IMG/VR virus record: IMGVR_UViG_3300009034_000074
Location: 1 to 44,691 of that record
Length of the DNA: 44,691 nucleotides
Direction: 5' to 3' (one strand)
From: a virus
The notes beneath the pieces are model-generated. The model was not told the origin of the DNA and searched no databases. It saw only the letters and a program-made list of their open reading frames with translations. Shown one piece after another: positions 22,258 through 29,028 of this stretch. Each line of letters begins with the position of its first letter. Position 1 is the stretch's first letter. The position numbers were made by a program, and so were the translations under genes.

Positions 22258-22959
22258 GTGCCAGAGAATGACCTAAAAGACATGATTAAGACCAAGCCAG
22301 ACGAACTCCTTGAGACTCGGGAGCGAACTCCACTCCAGGAGTTCAAAGGTAGGTTGATGGAGTGGGTAGTAGCACCCCCAGACCAGTGGGAGCGGACTTA
22401 CGTCAACCTCCAGTTTGTGGACGTGGAAGTTATCAAGTCCAGTGAGTCCTACCCCTATCCAGTCGCTGAGATTGCCATTAAGTACAGCGATAGGACTAGG
22501 AGTGGCTGGGGGTTCTTCATCCGAAGTATGGGTGAAGTGACCGAACAGGATGTGGAAGTAGAAGAGGATAAGGTAGCAGAACTCGGCCCAGCACCCCATG
22601 CTCCATTCGCTGAGGACTTCCGAGACCTAGTTGGTCTCACACTCCATATGCTGAAGCGAGTGCATCACTATGGGGAGAATCCTGAGACTGGCGACCCCAT
22701 GCTCGGTGAGGTCTGGATGCTAGTCGGGCTAGAGGGTGAAGTGACTGAGAAGGTAGATGCCACTGTCCAAGCCATCTCGCTCATGCAAGGACTCACTGTA
22801 GCAGACTGGCAGCGGAAGGCTTTGAAAGATAGCAACGTGAAGTCTGATGCTGCAGTTATGTCTTCCATCTTGAACAACACCCTTCTGCCAGCGCTCATCG
22901 AAGAAGGGCGAGTGACTCAGGATGAAGACACTGGCATCTTGCACGTAGTGGAGGGATAG
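22258..22959 (+). CDS. 233-residue hypothetical protein, replication-region
   Basis: GTG 22258 after AAGGGAGAAGTAAA. An acidic protein with alternating strands and helices: RLMEWVVAPPDQWERTYVNL near residues 32-51, beta segments VAEIAIKYSD and GWGFFIRS, an acidic EQDVEVEEDKVAEL loop, and helices at the C-terminus. I recognise no family. Acidic tails and this location are common for phage single-strand binding or recombination mediators, but that is only a possibility. Confidence 0.7.
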   Translation: MPENDLKDMIKTKPDELLETRERTPLQEFKGRLMEWVVAPPDQWERTYVNLQFVDVEVIKSSESYPYPVAEIAIKYSDRTRSGWGFFIRSMGEVTEQDVEVEEDKVAELGPAPHAPFAEDFRDLVGLTLHMLKRVHHYGENPETGDPMLGEVWMLVGLEGEVTEKVDATVQAISLMQGLTVADWQRKALKDSNVKSDAAVMSSILNNTLLPALIEEGRVTQDEDTGILHVVEG

Positions 22960-23135
22960 TGGCTAAGAAATCCATAGAGGATGAGTTGGAGGCAGTAGCT
23001 AGGAAGTTTCTAGATAAGGCTAAGGAGCTTGCGGTGTATAGTGACCCCGAACGACTCGCAGATGCTCAAGGTCTGGCCTATGCTGCAGCCAAGCTCATTG
23101 AAGTATCACAGGGTATTAGAGTCACGAGTGCGTAG
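22959..23135 (+). CDS. 58-residue helical hypothetical protein
   Basis: GTG overlaps the previous TAG (TAGTG). VAKKSIEDELEAVARKFLDK, then AELADAQ-like Ala-rich helices: a helical hairpin of unknown function. There is a GGAGG about 10 bases upstream. Confidence 0.55.
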   Translation: MAKKSIEDELEAVARKFLDKAKELAVYSDPERLADAQGLAYAAAKLIEVSQGIRVTSA

Positions 23136-23232
23136 ATTCCGTCACGCACTGGGTAGTGGGGAAACACTGGGGAAGTTGGAGCGAGACGAGTTGACGAACT
23201 ATCCCAGAACTAGCCTCCTAGAGCTAGCCTGA
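23128..23232 (+). CDS. Possible 34-residue basic protein
   Basis: GTG 23128 overlaps the previous frame by 8 bp, which is the local habit, but the ribosome site is poor. It encodes VRRFRHALGSGETLGKLERD and a leucine-rich end. It may be chance. Confidence 0.3.
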   Translation: MRRFRHALGSGETLGKLERDELTNYPRTSLLELA

Positions 23233-23293
23233 AGATTAATTTAACAAGGATATGCGGTTCAGAGGTCTCGCCCCCACTACCCAAGGACTAATC

Positions 23294-23479
23294 ATGTGTG
23301 ATAATGAGAAGGAAGCCAGGATGTTCATAGACCTAGTAATCACTGCCTTATGTGAGGGGCTATCCACTAAGGAGCAAGAGGCCAAAGCCAAGAGTCTTAG
23401 GGACAAGTTCTTCCCTGGTCAGTACACTGGATGGAAGTTTAGAGATGAAGATAACTCAGAATCCAGAAATCGTCAATGA
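23294..23479 (+). CDS. 61-residue hypothetical protein
   Basis: ATG 23294 has AAGGA six bases upstream; an in-frame ATG at 23252 is the longer choice. MCDNEKEARMFIDLVITALC, then a charged helix and PGQYTGWKFRDEDNSE. The 3' end overlaps the Cas4-like gene start by 35 bp. The function is unknown. Confidence 0.6.
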   Translation: MCDNEKEARMFIDLVITALCEGLSTKEQEAKAKSLRDKFFPGQYTGWKFRDEDNSESRNRQ

Positions 23480-24107
23480 GATACTTGGCAGGCTAGTTGA
23501 GGAGTATGTAGAAGAAAGAGAATTTCCTCATGCCACTCAGCTTATCTACTGCCTCACTAAGTCCTACTTCGACATTACTCATAACACTAAGCCCACTAAT
23601 GAAGAACTGCTCCTATTTGCTATTGGCTGGGGCTTAGAGCGGGTATTGTTGGAGACTAAGTCTGAGCCTGGGCAGAAAGATGGGATTCATTACTCACCAG
23701 ACTTCGTCACTCTCAAAGGTGGTAAGGCTGAGTTGAAGACCACCAGATTGAGTAGCAAGAAGACTGAAGGCCCAGTGTACCAACTACCAGATGGATGGCT
23801 TAAGCAGATGATGGCTTATTGCTATGCCAATGGTGGCAACGAGTATCACTTAGTAGTCTATCACATAGTGGGTCAGTGGCGACCACCAGACCCCAAGTTG
23901 GTAGGGCTCACACTTGAGTTCACAGATGAGGAGCTGGAGGAGAATTGGCAAACCCTACTCGCTCGACGAGACTTTCTAAGCAACGCCCTGGAGACCTCAA
24001 CTCCTCCAGCTCCTTATGAATACCACTTAGGGGACTGGGAGTGTAAGAACTGCCGCTACAAAATAATCTGTGAAGCGTTCACAGTAATGGAGGAGAGAAG
24101 TGGCTGA
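23445..24107 (+). CDS. Cas4/RecB-like PD-(D/E)XK nuclease with Fe-S cysteines
   Basis: 220 residues. The nuclease core is PDF (Asp86) and AELKTT (Glu96, Lys98), the PD-...-ExK signature. TQLIYCLTKSYFD puts a Cys at 36. CKNCRYKIIC places three more at 200, 203 and 209, the four-Cys layout that holds a 4Fe-4S cluster in Cas4, AddB and related phage exonucleases. The likely role is 5'-3' processing of DNA ends for recombination. The start at ATG 23445 fits the domain; a longer frame exists but runs through the previous gene. The Sak4-like ATPase lies three genes downstream. Confidence 0.85.
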   Translation: MKITQNPEIVNEILGRLVEEYVEEREFPHATQLIYCLTKSYFDITHNTKPTNEELLLFAIGWGLERVLLETKSEPGQKDGIHYSPDFVTLKGGKAELKTTRLSSKKTEGPVYQLPDGWLKQMMAYCYANGGNEYHLVVYHIVGQWRPPDPKLVGLTLEFTDEELEENWQTLLARRDFLSNALETSTPPAPYEYHLGDWECKNCRYKIICEAFTVMEERSG

Positions 24108-24396
24108 GAAGGAAGATGAGAAACTAATCCTGTTGAGATTCCATGCCATAGGCTCGCTGGGTAAGGAGGGCAGAATCCAGATTGACCTAGACCCACCACC
24201 TGTACCTGCTATCTCAGAAGACCTTAAGAATGGTATCCCTGAGTGGGCCGAGAGGGATGCAGATAGGATTCTGCTGATACTCAATGGATATCTACCAGGG
24301 GCAACGAGTTCAGTCCTGATTCATCGGCTCCTACATAAGATACCCAGCTCCATGCTGATAGAGGAGTTGGAGCACAGACTAGGGAGAGAAATATAG
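24100..24396 (+). CDS. 98-residue hypothetical protein
   Basis: GTG 24100 overlaps the nuclease by 8 bp, with GGAGAG upstream. The N-terminal half is a beta-rich strand pair (LILLRFHAIGSLGKEGRIQI, then PPPVPAIS). The C-terminal half is helical and ends IEELEHRLGREI. No motif is recognised. Confidence 0.65.
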   Translation: MAEKEDEKLILLRFHAIGSLGKEGRIQIDLDPPPVPAISEDLKNGIPEWAERDADRILLILNGYLPGATSSVLIHRLLHKIPSSMLIEELEHRLGREI

Positions 24397-24531
24397 ATGA
24401 AGGTTGAGTGGTACTTTCACCTCTCCATCCAGCGGGGAACAGTGCTGGGCGTATCTTACTGCCTAAGTGCACTCGTTGCTGGCTCTATATTTGCATGGAT
24501 AGTAGTCACCTACTTACTAGGATATATCTAG
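24397..24531 (+). CDS. 44-residue single-membrane-span microprotein
   Basis: ATG directly follows the previous TAG. MKVEWYFHLSIQRGTVLG precedes a hydrophobic span (SALVAGSIFAWIVVTYLLGY). It has the same plan as the other tiny membrane frames and sits just before the Sak4-like gene. Confidence 0.55.
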   Translation: MKVEWYFHLSIQRGTVLGVSYCLSALVAGSIFAWIVVTYLLGYI

Positions 24532-24542
24532 GGGGGTAAGAC

Positions 24543-25283
24543 ATGAGTGAGATTGCAGGTCTCTGGGGCGATGAAAAGACTGGAAAGTCCAGTCTAGCTC
24601 TCACTTGGCCTAAGCCAATCGCTCACTTCGATATGGACTTTGGAGTGGGCCGAGTGATGCATAGATTTCAAGAGGACTTTGACAAAGGGCTCATAGTTAC
24701 TAAGCCTTATGCTCTAAAGCTAGAAGATGTCATGTTCACTTCATCTAAAGGCAGACCAATCAAGGGAGCAAGAGAGGTCTATGAGCAGTTCATCACTGAT
24801 TATGTAGCAGCAGTGATGGATGAAGATGTGGCTACTCTAGTGATTGACACTTCTACCCAGCTTTGGGAGATTGTCAGGCTTGGGTATCTCCAGGAGAAGC
24901 AGGAACTCCAAAAGGAAAGTGAGAAGTTACGAGAGCGGCTGCTCCCAGTAGAGTATGGTGAGCCCAATGGTAGGATGAGAAATATCATCCAGGCAGCAAG
25001 GAGCTATGACAAGCATCTTGTCTTAGTTCACTATGCCAAAGATGAGTACAAGCCTCAGCCTGATAGCAAGGGCGGGATTTCAGAGCAGCGCACTGGCAAA
25101 ATCATCCTTGATGGGTTCAAGTGGACACCAGACCTGTCAGACATAATCATCCAGACTCGTAGGGAAGACTCAACGTTCTTTGGTAAAGTGACGCTGTGTG
25201 GGCTAGCAGTAAGCCTGGAGGGGACTGAGCTGCAAGACCCGACTTATGAGCTCTTCATGGGAGCGCTAGATAAGCTAAGATGA
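24543..25283 (+). CDS. Sak4-like RecA-fold ATPase (AAA_24)
   Basis: A 246-residue single-domain ATPase. Walker A is GDEKTGKS (residues 9-16), close to the N-terminus as in Sak4/AAA_24 proteins. Walker B is TLVIDT (Asp102), followed by STQLWE. Sak4 proteins anneal or pair single strands in phage recombination together with an SSB. ATG 24543 follows GGGGGGTAAGAC. It lies in the cluster with the Cas4-like and XPF-like nucleases. Confidence 0.85.
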   Translation: MSEIAGLWGDEKTGKSSLALTWPKPIAHFDMDFGVGRVMHRFQEDFDKGLIVTKPYALKLEDVMFTSSKGRPIKGAREVYEQFITDYVAAVMDEDVATLVIDTSTQLWEIVRLGYLQEKQELQKESEKLRERLLPVEYGEPNGRMRNIIQAARSYDKHLVLVHYAKDEYKPQPDSKGGISEQRTGKIILDGFKWTPDLSDIIIQTRREDSTFFGKVTLCGLAVSLEGTELQDPTYELFMGALDKLR

Positions 25284-25525
25284 ACGAAGAGTCATTTGAG
25301 TCACTAAAAGAAGAGATCATAGGGAAGCCCCTTGTAGGGCTGCTATTTGGGGAGCCAGTTGCAGTGGTAGCTATCCCCCTAGACTACTCTCCAGTGTTAG
25401 TAGGCCCAGATAAAAGCAGGGCATACTACTTCGACCCAACAGATGTAATCAGTGACTGGTGGATGGAAGTCATTAGTGCTGCTAACAAAAGGAGACACGA
25501 GATTGATTCTCATAGACATTCATGA
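25280..25525 (+). CDS. 81-residue hypothetical protein
   Basis: ATGA overlap with the ATPase. A hydrophobic beta-rich middle (LVGLLFGEPVAVVAIPLDYS) and DVISDWWMEVISAANKRRHE at the end. It overlaps the XPF-like gene by 23 bp. No family is recognised; it may be a partner of one of its neighbours. Confidence 0.6.
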   Translation: MNEESFESLKEEIIGKPLVGLLFGEPVAVVAIPLDYSPVLVGPDKSRAYYFDPTDVISDWWMEVISAANKRRHEIDSHRHS

Positions 25526-26204
25526 GCCCACCCAGTTGGAGCTCCTTCTTAGCCAGACCACTGACGTATCCAAGACCAATCTCAACGGCAACCTGATGGC
25601 TGATTACTACTGGCCAGCAATAGACGGCCACACTATCCAGATTGAGCGGAAGCAAGCGGGTGAGTTGCTGAGTAACCTCAACCACTGTGAGAAGCAACTC
25701 ATGAAGTATCTCCCCAACGCTGATGAGACTATATTGCTGATAGAGGGAGTTATGCTTCCTCATGTTGAGCAGACAGTGGTCTATGTTCTAACTGGCGATT
25801 CCAGATTCTTCCGTAGGAGTAACGTCTATCGACCAAGATACAGTATGGTCATGGCTTGGCTCTGGCAGCTGGATAAGAGTGGAGTGACTATCTTCCAAAC
25901 TGGCTCGCTTGATGCAACAGCCATAGCCATCTCAGCGATGTACACTAACTCACAGAAGGAAGAGCATACAACGCTCAAGAGGTACATTAAGAACCAAGTC
26001 AAGCCACTAGTCCCTAACCCATTTGTAGAAACTCTCATGAATATCAAGAATGCTGGTATTGGAGAGACCAAAGCCCTGGCCCTGATTGAGCACTTTGAGA
26101 CGCCATTCAACTTCGTCATGGCAAGTGAGGATGAGTTGTGTGAAGTGGCTGGGATTGGGCCAGGGATAGCTCGCAAAATACATCTTGCTTTGGGGAGGAA
26201 GTAA
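25503..26204 (+). CDS. XPF/Mus81-type ERCC4 structure-specific nuclease with HhH domain
   Basis: 233 residues. The ERCC4 nuclease signature is present in order: IDIHEP (Asp5, Glu8; the D-x-R-E position with His for Arg), GNLMADY, and IERKQAGE (48-54; the ERK-x-x-x-D/E motif). The last 60 residues (NAGIGETKALALI and VAGIGPGIARKIH) are a tandem helix-hairpin-helix. XPF-family enzymes cut branched DNA, so it probably resolves replication or recombination forks. The TTG start at 25503 follows AAAAGGAGACACGAGA and puts the first catalytic Asp at residue 5, as the family requires. A GTG at 25452 would add an unrelated tail. Confidence 0.88.
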   Translation: MILIDIHEPTQLELLLSQTTDVSKTNLNGNLMADYYWPAIDGHTIQIERKQAGELLSNLNHCEKQLMKYLPNADETILLIEGVMLPHVEQTVVYVLTGDSRFFRRSNVYRPRYSMVMAWLWQLDKSGVTIFQTGSLDATAIAISAMYTNSQKEEHTTLKRYIKNQVKPLVPNPFVETLMNIKNAGIGETKALALIEHFETPFNFVMASEDELCEVAGIGPGIARKIHLALGRK

Positions 26205-26593
26205 TGATTCTAGCCTGGGTAGATGGAGCTAGCAAAGGGAATCCTGGGCCGAGTGGCTGGGGCGCTGTGGTATATGACCCTACCAGATACATAGTTGCCA
26301 GAAGATTCGGTGGGCGTATCAAGAGGGAAGTCACCAATAGTGTAGCCGAGCTCAGAGCAGTGTTAGAGGTACTATATCTATATCCGAATGAGAAGGAGTT
26401 TACCTTCTATTCAGATAGTAAGTATGTAGTCTACATCCTTAGTGGCCGATGGAAGGCTAAGGCTAACTTGCGACTCATACAAGATATATGGAGTGCCTCT
26501 CAGCACAAAGCGGTTGACTATCATCTTATCCCTAGAGAAGACAATGTAGTGGCCAACAATCTTGCCCAGACCTATGCTGGAATGGAAGCATGA
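26204..26593 (+). CDS. rnhA: Ribonuclease HI
   Basis: 129 residues; ATG in TAATG after GGAGGAAG. It has the full RNase HI pattern: WVDGASKGNPGPSGWG with Asp7, TNSVAELRAV with Glu49, FYSDSKYVV with Asp71, and REDNVVANNLAQ where the fourth catalytic Asp (134 in E. coli) is Asn118. The family tolerates that change with reduced activity. It removes RNA primers from Okazaki fragments. It overlaps the polymerase by 4 bp, pointing to joint lagging-strand work. Confidence 0.92.
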   Translation: MILAWVDGASKGNPGPSGWGAVVYDPTRYIVARRFGGRIKREVTNSVAELRAVLEVLYLYPNEKEFTFYSDSKYVVYILSGRWKAKANLRLIQDIWSASQHKAVDYHLIPREDNVVANNLAQTYAGMEA

Positions 26594-28182
26594 CAGAGGA
26601 ATGGACTTGGGCTCACTTTGGGAGCCATCCTGAGCCGCCACGATTGCTAGCAGAGTTTCAAACATCTCCTCCGAGCGTCGTCGCAGTAGATGTTGAGACG
26701 ATATCTCTCAAAGAGAGAATAGCAATCGGAATCGGGATGGCTCCCTCTCCTAATGATGCTTTCTACTTTCGGACTTTCCCAGAGGTTAGTCCTGAGATAC
26801 CCTGGCATGTAATGAAGAATCCAGATATCGCTAAGCTGATGCACAATGCTATGTTCGACTTATCAGCACTGAGAGAGTTCGACTTGGGCATCACTAATAT
26901 CCGAGATACCTCAGTGATGGCTCACCTTCTTGGCTATCCACCACAACTGGCTACGTTAGCTGGACTACTCCTGCTTTGGGAGATACAGACTGTCAAAGAC
27001 ATACTTCCTAAGAAAGCCACCATGCTTGACTTAGACCCAGCAGTGGTGGCTAGGAAGTGTTGTGATGATACTAAGGCTACTTTTGCAGTTTATAATGAGA
27101 TGCTTCCTTATGTGGACTTGGAGTATTATCTAACGGAGTGTCAGCTCCTACCTATCTTGGAGCAGATGGCTATTCAGGGGATAGCTATAGACCAGGAAGT
27201 GAGAGATGGGTTGGAGCTGAGTCTACAGTCCGAAGTTGATTACTACATCAAGCTAGCAGAAGCAGAAGGATTTAACCCAGCTTCAAACCAGCAGGTAGGC
27301 TACATACTAGCCACACGGGACAACTGGCTGCCGTTTACTAGGACTAAGAAGAGTCTATCAGTCAGCAAGGATGTTCTAAAAGGATTAGATGATCCACTAG
27401 CGGCACTTGTGCTGAACTATAGGAGTGCGGCTAAAGCACTGAACACCTATCTCAGACCTCTCGATGGACAAGACAGGGCTTATACCCACTGGCACTTGGA
27501 TGCTATCACTGGTAGAATCAGCTCCACTCAGCGCAACTTGCAGAACATGGATAGACGGCTCAGATGTATGTTCACCCCAGACTCAGGTATGTTTACTGAC
27601 ATGGACTACTCCCAGATTGAACTGCGTGTACTAGCCCATGTGTCTCAGGATAGAGAGATGCTTCACATCTATGAATCTGGTGGGGATATTCATACTAACA
27701 CTGCTTTGTTTATGAACATCGCTAGGAGATTAGCCAAGGGTGTCAACTTCGCCATGATTTTTGGAGCAACCGCCCAGACCATTATGGAAACAGCTGGAAT
27801 TAGAGACAGACGCAAAGCGGAGGCATTACTCTATGACTGGTTCATGCAGTACCGAGAAGCAGGAGACTGGATTCAGATGCAACAGGAGAGAGGCTTGCAA
27901 GAGGGGACTATCACCACTATATTCAATCGCAAAATTGTATTACCAACTACTATTAGTGAGAACGAGTGGGCTATCAGACGCAAAGCCGTCAACTATGTTA
28001 TCCAAGGAAGTGCAGCAGAAATCATCAAGCGAGCAATGATTAAGTGTGCCCACTTGCCAATGATACTCCAGATTCATGATAGCTTGCTGTTCGATGGAGA
28101 GATAGAACTACCAGACAGCCTGGAGCACATCGCCGAGTTTCATACTCCTATAGAAGTGAAAGTGGTGGAGAGATGGGAATGA
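26590..28182 (+). CDS. polA: Family A DNA polymerase with 3'-5' exonuclease domain
   Basis: 530 residues, shorter than E. coli Pol I (928) because no 5'-nuclease is present. Exonuclease motifs: DVET (Asp34, Glu36), HNAMFD (85-90) and DDTKATFAVY (159-168). Polymerase motifs: TGRISSTQRNLQNM (308-321), motif A DMDYSQIELR with Asp339, motif B RRLAKGVNFAMIFG (379-392), motif C IHDS with Asp497. Phe391 replaces the usual Tyr of the O-helix, and motif C has Ser in place of Glu. It is the likely replicative enzyme of the phage. ATGA overlap with RNase H. Confidence 0.95.
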   Translation: MTEEWTWAHFGSHPEPPRLLAEFQTSPPSVVAVDVETISLKERIAIGIGMAPSPNDAFYFRTFPEVSPEIPWHVMKNPDIAKLMHNAMFDLSALREFDLGITNIRDTSVMAHLLGYPPQLATLAGLLLLWEIQTVKDILPKKATMLDLDPAVVARKCCDDTKATFAVYNEMLPYVDLEYYLTECQLLPILEQMAIQGIAIDQEVRDGLELSLQSEVDYYIKLAEAEGFNPASNQQVGYILATRDNWLPFTRTKKSLSVSKDVLKGLDDPLAALVLNYRSAAKALNTYLRPLDGQDRAYTHWHLDAITGRISSTQRNLQNMDRRLRCMFTPDSGMFTDMDYSQIELRVLAHVSQDREMLHIYESGGDIHTNTALFMNIARRLAKGVNFAMIFGATAQTIMETAGIRDRRKAEALLYDWFMQYREAGDWIQMQQERGLQEGTITTIFNRKIVLPTTISENEWAIRRKAVNYVIQGSAAEIIKRAMIKCAHLPMILQIHDSLLFDGEIELPDSLEHIAEFHTPIEVKVVERWE

Positions 28183-28247
28183 TAGTTTGGATAGCCCTAT
28201 TCTTACTCTATATTCTGATACTAATAGTAGTGCCAGGGCCGCCATGA
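28179..28247 (+). CDS. 22-residue hydrophobic microprotein
   Basis: ATG overlaps the polymerase stop (ATGA). MIVWIALFLLYILILIVVPG is a single hydrophobic span ending PGPP. Its stop overlaps the next ATG (ATGA). It is the smallest of the six membrane frames. Confidence 0.45.
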   Translation: MIVWIALFLLYILILIVVPGPP

Positions 28248-28672
28248 GAAGTATAGTCAGAAGGGGCAATCACTTCATACACTTAGACGGCTGTGGCTGG
28301 GTGTTGATAGATGGGCCTTGGTACGAGAGGCTGATGGGATATAAGAATAAGCCTTATGTGCTCATATACTCACTACAGCCTGTACTTGCAGCTACGATTG
28401 AAGAGTCCGAGCCGTATCCAGATGTAGTGGACACTAGGGAAGTAACTTGGGAGCGGGTAAGATGGCATCCTGGCTGGTGCGTGTTTGAGAACCCACCTTT
28501 GTCTCTTATAATCTCTGATTGGATGCAATACAAGTGGCGAGAATTCTTAGGAAGTCGCAGAAAGTTTGGTTGGCGTATGCTCCCAGATGGAGTGTTACCA
28601 GCGTACTTATGCCAGCCAGAACTAGCAGAGGATTGGCATCACAGTAATTATCTCATGGAGCATGGATACTAA
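28244..28672 (+). CDS. 142-residue Trp-rich hypothetical protein
   Basis: ATG 28244 by ATGA overlap; a longer in-frame start at 28187 would overlap the hydrophobic frame. It is rich in Trp and Arg (EVTWERVRWHPGWCVFENPP, then DWMQYKWREFLGSRRKFGWR). No family is recognised. It is placed between the polymerase and the holin-like gene. Confidence 0.65.
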   Translation: MRSIVRRGNHFIHLDGCGWVLIDGPWYERLMGYKNKPYVLIYSLQPVLAATIEESEPYPDVVDTREVTWERVRWHPGWCVFENPPLSLIISDWMQYKWREFLGSRRKFGWRMLPDGVLPAYLCQPELAEDWHHSNYLMEHGY

Positions 28673-28692
28673 ATAGAAAGGAGGTGATAGAA

Positions 28693-28899
28693 GTGGAGGA
28701 TTTGTGGAAGCGGCTAACCAGCCGTAAGTTCCTTCTGACAGTGGCTGGCATCGCTGGCTTCATCCTGCTAGGTATCTCTGGTTCTGTAGCTTGGCCAGAG
28801 GCGCTAGATGGCATTAAGGCACTCATTCTGGCTTACCTGGCAGTTGAGGGATTCGGGGATGCTCTGGGCAAGTATAGCTACTTCAGAAACAAGAAGTAG
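28693..28899 (+). CDS. Holin-like small membrane protein
   Basis: 68 residues; GTG 28693 after AAGGAGGTGATAGAA. A charged start (VEDLWKRLTSRKF), then two hydrophobic helices (LLTVAGIAGFILLGIS and ALDGIKALILAYLAVEGFGD) and a basic end LGKYSYFRNKK. Two membrane spans with charged ends match small phage holins, which make the membrane lesion releasing endolysin. It is the last rightward gene. A general membrane protein cannot be excluded. Confidence 0.6.
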   Translation: MEDLWKRLTSRKFLLTVAGIAGFILLGISGSVAWPEALDGIKALILAYLAVEGFGDALGKYSYFRNKK

Positions 28900-28907
28900 A
28901 ATAGAAC

Positions 28908-28979
28908 TGGGCGGGCTAGTCTGAGGCAACCTAGAGGAGATGGGGATAGTGGGATGTGAGAAGGGGGCTAGCCCGCCCA
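28908..28979. terminator. 12-bp perfect inverted repeat with 48-base loop between convergent operons
   Basis: TGGGCGGGCTAG (28908-28919) pairs exactly with CTAGCCCGCCCA (28968-28979). The 48-base loop is purine-rich and includes GTCTGAGGCAACC, also present on the minus strand at 12965-12953. It lies just after the last rightward gene. The long loop and lack of a U-tract are unusual for an intrinsic terminator. A second small hairpin spans 28990-29010. Confidence 0.5.
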
Positions 28980-29028
28980 AGATTCTAATAAGGCTACAAG
29001 TTGTCGCCTTTAGGATACATCTTGTCGC

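Noticed and set aside
23029-23127. N-terminal extension of the 23128-23232 frame
   Set aside because: It runs over the 22959-23135 gene in another frame without a ribosome site; only the distal part is kept, at low confidence.
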